DNA of 64,000 nucleotides, from positions 18,045,375-18,109,374 of the forward strand of contig CAIIXF020000005.1 in assembly GCA_903813345.2 (NCBI GenBank), in the 5' to 3' direction. This document shows positions 56,201 to 64,000 of the stretch, one piece after another; positions within the stretch are counted from its first letter, which is position 1, and each line of letters opens with the position of its first letter. The notes below the pieces were generated by a model. That model did not search any database. It worked only from the letters and a program-made list of their open reading frames with translations, and had not been told where the DNA came from. Both the position numbers and the translations under genes were made by a program. The stretch comes from Owenia fusiformis. Its lineage: Eukaryota; Annelida; Polychaeta; Sabellida; Oweniidae.

Positions 56201-59200
56201 ACAGAATAAGACCCATTTGCATGGAATTTATTTTAAAATATGGTATAATCAAGTGAATAATGTTTGTACGATAGAAGCATTCACTAGCATTTGCTAAAAT
56301 AGGTTTAACTGTATATAGAATATTTTATTGATGATCTATACACTTCTGAAACAGCTTTCCATTAGCTTTTCAATGTTATATTCTTGGTCAATAAGGTCTA
56401 TTGTTGAAGGAAGTCAAGGTATAGAATGTTGTTGTCTCTAATGAAGTTTAACCAATAGGTCTGACAATTAAAGGATCTATAAGATTGTAACATTTCCCCC
56501 CTTTTGTAAAACATGTCCTTGAATATAACTCTCCTCTTAAAATCCATGTTTACTGAAGACCTATTGTATTCCATGATATTTATTTTTGAATTTTTAGTAA
56601 ATTAGGAAGCATGATGAATTTAGTGTAAAGTTACCATGCTTTGGGAAATCTTTATCACTTTGAGTATTATCCTTTGGAAAACATTGTCCCAATGAGACCA
56701 TAAGTAGAAAGAGCTTCATTTTTTATTATATTTATAGTTAAGTACTATTTCCAATGGAATAGCCAGCATCTTCAAATAGAAAAGGTTTCCCCCTATGATG
56801 TCCAGAGTTGCTGTTCTATTAAGAAAATTGACTCCTAAAGTTAATACTCCTGATCAGTACTCTATGAAATAAATTAAAAGGGAGAATTGAAAGTAAAATG
56901 AACAGCAATAATTATGACAATATTTCGCTTAGCTTTTTAACCTCGAATCATGTTATATTTAGGATTGGACTACTCCATTCATATTTTCACAATGTTATCA
57001 TAACTCATCCTCTGAACACAGGGCTCCAGACATTATCCTAACTGTTCCTTCTTTCTTCAGAGTGAATGATGCCTGGAGCCCTATATTCATAGGAAAGCAT
57101 CACTGGCTCCACATTTCTGTTGATTTAAATTCACCCAAAAGGCTTCCAGTACCATTTCCATTGTCTCTATAAAGCCCCATATGTTCACTCAAAATCTTTT
57201 GCTTCATTCCTAGCCATGTTGTCTCTATTGCACTGTGTTCTTCTAATCATCATTTTGCATATAGTGGTATTTCTTGTGAAAAACAACAACTGTCATAACT
57301 GTTTTTATTGGTTATTTGGACCTGTGAATAAAACTCAACGAGTCATGTCTTAAAATATATGATATATTGGAAATTTCTGTGGGGCAAAATATACATTTAT
57401 GAAGTTAGCATTGTTAGTAGCATGGAAATGTGAAAAAATCAGGTTGTTCAGAAAAATGATGCGAAATGGGATGAGCAGACGTATATTTTGAGCAGATGGA
57501 TCATTGATTGTAGTCCCATCTGGTGTTGTTACCAGGATATCCTTACCTACTTATCCCCATGTAGAACTGCATATACAGATATTAATTATACTCTTATAAT
57601 ATCACATTGATTCCCTCTGTACAATGGATAGCAATTCATTTTGATAACCTTTACCATTGAAGAAATATATGAGCTAATTTGGGTTGTTCTGTTGGTCTGT
57701 CTGTGCAATAACAGAGCTATTGTTAAAAGACTGTCTTATATGAAAAAATGGATTCTTTGGAATATGCCATCGAGAGATTTTCTATTTTTATAGTGAAATG
57801 TGGCAATTTCGGGTTTCTATGCTAAAAACTCTAGTCAGTCTGTAAAATTTGCTGAATGAATATGAAGAAATGAAATATCAGGAATATCAGAAAGGTCATC
57901 ATTGATTGTTATTCCATTCTAGAAGAGCTTCATCATAACAAACCATTGCAATTCAATCAGAAATTGCTCAGCTGTTATAAGGAGAGAGATCCAATGAATA
58001 TCAGAATACAGGAGCGTTGATTCTTTTGATTTGAATTGTCCATTTTATCTCGATGAACATCAACAAATACCTTAGGGTGATCCTTTAATCCATTTGCATG
58101 CATTCCCTTACTTGAGCCAATTACTTAATTAGATTTCTTGGAACTTTGAGCTCCCCTGAACTACAAATAGAAACCCCTAGATAATATGGAAAATTTTCTT
58201 CATTATGAATGAGAGATTTTCTCTAGCAGTAATTCTGGAATTCATCATGGTATACATCACTCATAATGGCTTTCATAACAAAGTCCACGTTAATTGATTA
58301 TGAAAGAATCTCATTGTCCAGCCTTGATCTTATCTTACCATCACTCCAGGCCACTTACTGCACTAATCTAATATTGTATTGAATATATGATCAATTGCTC
58401 TCATTTTTCTTGCTTTAATGTAATTTGAATTTTGAGAGTATCAATTGATCTATGGTCATTGTTCACGTCAAGTTTAGTTTGGGATGATTGATTAGGTTTA
58501 TAATTATCAATTTATGTCATAGTAGTAGAAATGCAGGTAGAGATGTTTTATATATGTTATGTGTATTTATATTAATGATGAACTGGAATATTTGTATTTA
58601 TTACCTATTTATGTAATTGGTTTTCAGAAACATGTAGTCATTATACGACGGGCAATATAAATACACAAATACAGATTTTACTTATCTGCTTACATCTAGA
58701 ATTAGTGACAACCAAACAGAATGCTGCAAAACACTTTATTAACATTCAATGGAGAAAGAAGCCCTAGCTGTAATGTCACAAAAAGATGGATGAGAATCAT
58801 GGGTATATACTGTTATACCTGGGAATGTACCTCCTGTGATACAGGATGTAACTTATTACTGTATACCTAATGTCTGTTGATTATTTGTCCTTATGTGTCC
58901 CTTATCCCAACATTCCTTGTATGTTCTATAATATAATCTATCAGCGAATCTTAATACACACTTTATTTTTGCGTGTAAGATATTTTTACAAGCAGAAGTT
59001 ATACTATACGCTCAGTTTTCACTCATCAGTACGAAATTTAATTAAAAACTTAACTTATACCGTAAGGTTACATTACAACGTATTGCTATAATGTATTATC
59101 GATTAATTACCCCTTGATTAATAAAGAACATTTTATGTAAGCATATCACGCTCAATTTTTTTACCTATCTTAAGCAAATCATAACCTTCACAAGAAGTTG

Positions 59201-59445
59201 GCTTTATAATATTGTGGACAGCTGAGTAGAAACCCTGAAATTTGGAGGCTCATGCAATAAAAGACTATCCTTTGATGATCACAAATAAATAATATTACTA
59301 TGAAAAGATCTTTATGACCTCACAAAGTAACATTGATGGAATCTTATCGGAGTTTATATGAAATGTCTGTCAGCAATGAAAAGGTAGACGATTCAAATGA
59401 AATGATTCAAATAATGGTAACAAAATACATTGAGTAGTGATCTTA
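53260..59445 (+). other. Shal intron, mostly unremarkable
   Basis: Contains a hairpin ATTCTGTATT/AATACAGAAT around CTCGACTTCGTCTCG (54368-54412) and the foldback fragment at 54971-55030. A 122-codon minus frame (55323-55691) has no recognisable domain. Confidence 0.4.
54971..55030. mobile_element. Foldback element fragment
   Basis: AGAGGTTATTTAATAGGAGG and GGCCAATATGATATT match the left end of the element at 47842-48036. Confidence 0.5.
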
Positions 59446-59451
59446 GGATTA

Positions 59452-59624
59452 CAGTAAAACTTATATATCTGAACACCTCTCTAATTTGAACACCTCTCAA
59501 TGTGAACACTTTTTCCATCCCATCTTTTAATCTACCAGACTTAAGATACCTTGAAATGTGAACACCTGCCAATGCAAACACTAATGTCTGGTCCCAGTGG
59601 TGTTCAGATTATACAGGTTTCACT
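59452..59624. mobile_element. pogo-like MITE
   Basis: After TA: CAGTAAAACTTATATATCTG, repeated TTTGAACACCTCTC, and the right end GGTGTTCAGATTATACAGG followed by TTTCACT. Termini and internal GAACACC repeats match the other copies. Confidence 0.7.
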
Positions 59625-59629
59625 ATATC

Positions 59630-60949
59630 TCTTATTGAACATGAAGCCCTCTTTTAGAGATCCCAAGTGAAACCCTACAAAATGTACCTGATGAAGACGG
59701 TGGTATTTACTAAACAGACCTCTTGGAGGTAAAGTACAAACTGCATCTCTTAATGAAAATTAATTGAAAATATGATATGGTGATTATCTCAATATTCCAT
59801 TTTCCTGACAAACTGTTTCCATATGGTGAGCATTTTCCTGATAACAATTACCTATAATTTATGTAATAGGTAATATTTTTCACAATGTTATGTGGTTGTT
59901 TACAAACTGGGAAAGAATAAGAATATCATCTGAGTGTGTAAATACCTTAAGGCTGCTTCTGATTAAGCCATAGATCTCCAGTCCTTCATTAGATCACTGG
60001 GTCAGTGTTAAAGCATACTGTAATTAGATTTACAAAGCATATACGCTAATACAAAGACAGGAATTATGGCCCCCATGGGAAATGATGTTTCTTTAGATAT
60101 CTTATTGAAAAATATCTACTGATAAAAGAGCACATGAAAAGTGAGATTTGTAACATTTTGATTCGTTACATTGGAGAAGCAGAAATGCTATACCTAACTG
60201 CAATGTCTTTCAGAAATAAACTAATTTGTGTTTATATGCAATTATAGCAAGACATTTGAAATATATAAAGGCCCAACATCTTTCTGTTGACTGAAACCCA
60301 TAAAACACTTGTCCTATCAAATAGATAAATTCCATATAATTTTGAGAAAAATTTGCTGAAAATTGACCACTTGTAGATTTCTGTAATAAGCTAAATAGAA
60401 ACAAGAAACAGATGTTATCGGCCAGTTCTTTGTATAAATAGTTAACCTGGGATATCGGTCTGGTTGTAACATGTTAACCAGGTGCTCGAGTCACAGTTGG
60501 AAATATAATCAAGCATAGAATTTCTTAGGTATGGTGTATTGGATGGATTTATGGTGTTTATGGTTCGCCATTGTTATAGTTTGTAATCATGATTTATTGC
60601 GTAAGTAAATCATTGGTCTAACCTAGGATCGTTAGGGTCTGAGTCACTCGCAGTATTATTTATTTCAGGTTTCATTCATTCATGTATGTTTGGTTCACTT
60701 TGTGGTATTCTTTCGCTAGTTGTTATGCCTATGGAATCACCAGCCTTTTCATTCATCCATCTACATGTGCATCCATTGGTCTATCCGTCTGTCCATTCAT
60801 CTGTCTGTGAGCAGTTTGGAAACATCACAGATCGCAGGTGATTTCATACTGTTAGTAATACCTGTTCCTCATCTGGTCAAAACTTAACAGATGATCACAG
60901 TTTCAGGCAGCCCAGAGCATATAGACATTTTACAAAAGGATACTATTTC
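59630..60949 (+). other. Shal intron, nothing recognised
   Basis: AT-rich; a short tetranucleotide tract lies near 60765-60815. Confidence 0.4.
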
Positions 60950-61045
60950 AGTCACCACCAAAAAGTATTCAGTCACCACCAAAAAGTGGTGACATATTGT
61001 TATGGTCTCATTTTTTATGATGGCCATCAGGGGTTGGCGTTTGTA
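60950..61045 (-). repeat. GTGACATATTGTTAC family copy
   Basis: The reverse complement contains GAGACCATAACAATATGTCA and CCACTTTTTGGTGGTGAC, almost as at 795-836. The outer AGTCACCACCAAAAAGT is duplicated. Confidence 0.65.
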
Positions 61046-61254
61046 ACAAATGGTGCATGTTAATGCCTTGTTAGTCTTGCCCCAAGTCCAATTTCTTTGG
61101 TTACATAGACAAAGTGAATGTTCCTAATATATGAAAATACATTAATGTGATACCACCAAACCCCCTATTCCCTCTCTTACACATGATAGATTAGCATCGA
61201 GAGCTTCAAATATCACATTTTGATTTATATCTCAGTGATCTCCTCAGCATTAAA

Positions 61255-61427
61255 GCAAGTGGACGCAGCAGCCACCTGAGATTTTAAAAACAGGCTTGGA
61301 CCCGACTGAAAAAATCTATTTGCACCCACTTGTAAATGAAAAATGGCCATATTTTGACCAATTTCAGTCTGAATTATGAAAATGAGAATTTTGCACCCAC
61401 TTGAAAAAAATCCTGCAGAGAACATTG
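61255..61427. mobile_element. Dispersed GCAAGTGG repeat, copy 2
   Basis: Same motif order as 28022-28207, from GCAAGTGG to TCCTGCAGAGAACATTG. Non-coding. Confidence 0.65.
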
Positions 61428-61597
61428 TATATACAGTCTATAAAATTGTCTGTAATATCATAATCATGGAATACAGATAAATATTTGCATCTGCTTTTGC
61501 CAAGAATTTACTCATACAAGACACGATGCAGTTTTAAAATGATCTGAAAGCCAGCATGAATGTCATTTGCATCAGGTGGCCATATTGTCAGAAATAT

Positions 61598-61973
61598 AAG
61601 CTACAGACATATTGTTACAGTATTTAACACATAAGCTACAGACATAGCTACAGACATATTGTTACAGTATTTAACATTTTAGCTGCAGTCATATTGTTAC
61701 AGGATTTAACACATAAGGTACAGACATATTGTTACAGAATTTAACACATAAATGAATAAACACAAGGAGCACACATGTCTCGAACTCGCAACCTCGTGGT
61801 TACGGCGCCCAATCGCCTCACTAGAGGCAGCTGATGTTAACGCTCGAACACACCAGAGAAAGCACAACTGACATTTCTATCCCTTTGGCATTTGCGCTTA
61901 TATATTCCCACACACACACACGCTGCTCAACTGTCCTTAAGCTACAGACATATTGTTACAGTATTTAGCACAT
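61598..61973. repeat. GCTACAGACATATTGTTACAGT array split by an insertion
   Basis: Four to five units of about 35-45 bp on GCTACAGACATATTGTTACA and GTATTTAACACATAA lie at 61598-61750. One further unit lies at 61938-61973 after the tRNA-like insertion. The unit core GACATATTGTTACAGT is also the end of the GTGACATA family. Confidence 0.8.
61756..61935 (-). mobile_element. tRNA-derived SINE-like insertion
   Basis: On the minus strand GAGTTCGAGAC (a pol III B-box) is preceded by CCGTAACCACGAGGTTGC and GTGAGGCGATTGGGCGCC, the arrangement of tRNA-related SINE heads. A CA microsatellite lies at the far end (61909-61921). It splits the ACAGACATATTGTTAC array. The A-box is not clear and the 3' tail is not typed. 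Confidence 0.45.
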
Positions 61974-62017
61974 TCCATCATTATCACATATTTTCAAGCT
62001 GTCAATTAAAGTACAAC

Positions 62018-62174
62018 CAGTCTTGGCGAACACCCCTCTTTAGTGAACACCTCTCTAATGAGAACACCTTTTCTCAGCACTTATTTCATTGTATGAAATA
62101 CCCTCTTAGTAGTGAATATCTGTCTTTATGGAACACCTTATTTGAACCAGTAGGTGTTCATTACAAATTTACTG
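62018..62174. mobile_element. pogo-like MITE, diverged
   Basis: CAGTCTTGGCGAACACCCCT, CTCTAATGAGAACACC and, at the right, GTAGGTGTTCATTACAAATT then TACTG. The same GAACACC architecture as the other copies. Confidence 0.6.
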
Positions 62175-62179
62175 TAAGT

Positions 62180-63105
62180 ATGTGCTTACGGACTTATGTC
62201 CTAAGATCTTGAATTACAGTTTCATTAATTTTGGAATTTGGAACAAAAACCATCAGGAATACTATAAGTAATGCCTTGTGTATGTATTGAAGAAGAATCA
62301 ATAATCAAAAAAGGTATTAACTTACTAAATATACTCGGACATAAAAAATAATTTGGTATGGCTCTGCGTATTGAGAGTGCCTGTCAAGTTCATTTTCAGC
62401 ATTATTCAATATAGAAGGGTTTGAAACCAGGTGTATTCCTTCATTTCAGCTCTCATTATTTGTATTTTGACTTTGTTCATGGTTGATGAAACATTGTAAC
62501 ATTGATTAATTCCAATGAACATGGAAATACGCCCATGCCTGGGCAAAGCCAACAGATGCTTACTGATTCAATTAGCACAAAAGTTGGCCATGACGGCTTT
62601 AAAATTTTTTTACAACTTGTTGTTTTCACTTGATTGATCATGATTTTTTAAGGATTGTTTTATTTTAAGAATGAGATTGTCTCTTGGTGTTTCAGACTGA
62701 CCTCACATATAAGGGTATATTAGTGACATGTTGTTACAACCATTTATAATGATTACAGTCCAGTGATAAGCATCCAGCATTGGCAATTGGCAGCTGTAAC
62801 ATATTGTTACACACTTTTACTGTTACTCTTTTTTGCAATGCTGCTTTGTTGGAGTCAATGTATTAGTTGAGGCATGTTATCTAACTCTGTGTATCAGTAA
62901 AATATATGGTAGATGTAATTTATGTCTAAATAGTCTATCATGGGTCTATAGTCTAGTAGGAAGGTATGGTCCCCATGCACCCGAAAGATGTATTTTTTTA
63001 ATGTACATTTTTGTAATCCTAAAGGTCCATACTAAAGATTTTTGCATGTTCCCAGAATGAAATATTGTCCCATGGTATCTATTGGCGGCCATCTTGTCGG
63101 CCATC
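62180..63105 (+). other. Shal intron, mostly unremarkable
   Basis: Contains a weak GTGACATGTTGTTAC family copy (62723-62810). No coding sequence is recognised. Confidence 0.4.
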
Positions 63106-63108
63106 TTG

Positions 63109-63850
63109 GATTTTTGAAAGAGTTGATGTTAATTATCTCAAAGTACAATAACTTCCAGAGTTTTGAGATTTGAAAGCTGTAAGTGGTACCAAAATGAAGC
63201 TATTATAGTATCCTATATTATCAGATGCAATAATTATGCAAATTGTCTCATTTACATAAATATGACATCATCAATCATAATTCTTGCCTCTTTACAACGG
63301 TATCGCATTATACCTTTCTGCCTGAGTGATCAGTCTTAGTCATTCATGAACATTAATGATTTTAAATATATAGGTACATTAATTTTGAACATATTTGCAA
63401 TCAAAAGTTTTGGAAAAACATTGTCAGACACATGATTATGTTACTGAAAAGGGGCGTGGCACTTCTTGTGAAAGAATTGATGTTAATCATTTTAAAGTAC
63501 AATAACTTCCACAGTTTTGAGAGTTGAAAGCTGTAAGTGGTACCAAACTGAAGGTATCACAATATCCCACATTATAAGATACAATAATTATGTAAATCAC
63601 TGTATTTGCATGAAATATGACATTATCAATCATTATTTTTGCCCCTTTCCAACGGTAATACATATTGCATTTTCCTCTGAGTGACCAGTCTTGGTCTCTC
63701 ATGAATATAAAAGATATTAAATGTATACATTCATTTTGAACATATTTGCAATTGAAAGCTTGGACATATTTGCATTGAAAGTTTTAAAAAAACATTGTCA
63801 GAAATCAAGGTATGGCCTTTCAAATGATTATTGTTCTGAAAAGGGGCGTG
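63109..63850. repeat. Two tandem copies of an about 355-bp unit
   Basis: TTGATGTTAAT, AAAGTACAATAACTTCCA, GAAAGCTGTAAGTGGTACCA, TATGACAT-ATCAATCAT, TTTTGAACATATTTGCAAT and GAAAAGGGGCGTG occur in the same order from 63109 and again from 63463. The copies differ by substitutions and a short internal duplication (ACATATTTGCA) in the second. It is non-coding. Confidence 0.85.
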
Positions 63851-64000
63851 AAAATCCGTAATGTTATTAGTATATATAGTCGATGTATCATCTGTAAAAT
63901 ACCCGGGGGTTCACTGAATACACAATTCTGTAGTTGTCCTAGGCTGAGCCCTGAGATATCATTATGTTCCCATAATCATTATGTTCCCATACCAATCTGT

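Noticed and set aside
61756-61935. Functional tRNA gene on the minus strand
   Set aside because: B-box is present but no clear A-box or cloverleaf; a SINE-like origin fits better.

Overview
The window is animal nuclear DNA: AT-rich, intron-containing and crowded with small transposable elements. The two recognisable host genes are metazoan neuronal-type genes. The Shal (Kv4) sequence, the tandem-repeat style and the frequent ACATGTA-type words suggest a lophotrochozoan, perhaps a mollusc, but no species can be named from sequence alone.

Layout. (1) 1-3.6 kb: a 136-bp tandem array, small inverted-repeat elements and an 850-bp near-palindromic foldback element. (2) 3.6-11.35 kb, minus strand: a 12-exon gene that I assembled from matching splice sites and phases. 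It encodes 451 aa with an N-terminal membrane helix, a kinase fold lacking catalytic residues and a C-terminal WH2 motif, most like the Slowpoke-binding protein (Slob)/PXK family. Two of its exon-intron junctions have been tandemly multiplied. (3) 11.35-18.2 kb: the region between two divergent genes. It holds an inverted repeat with promoter-like motifs, a MITE carrying a complete-looking pol II promoter, a 1-kb composite repeat element and a CpG-richer promoter candidate. (4) 18.2-19.36 kb, plus strand: the first coding exon of a Shal/Kv4 potassium channel, ending at the selectivity filter. (5) 19.36-64 kb: no further Shal exon was found, so this is most simply one very long intron. Inside it, in antisense, is a complete 4.6-kb LTR retrotransposon with apparently identical LTRs, encoding Gag and a protease but no reverse transcriptase or integrase. 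The rest is MITEs, hairpin elements, minisatellites and unremarkable AT-rich DNA.

The two host genes are head-to-head. Kv4 carries A-type K+ current, and Slob in flies binds and modulates the Slo K+ channel, so the neighbourhood is an excitability-related pair, although co-regulation is only an inference. The most interesting points are the gag-UGA-pro element without pol, the promoter-bearing MITE family (three copies, each with a perfect 9-bp target duplication), and the duplicated splice sites in the Slob-like gene. No RNA gene, CRISPR array or prokaryotic feature was seen.
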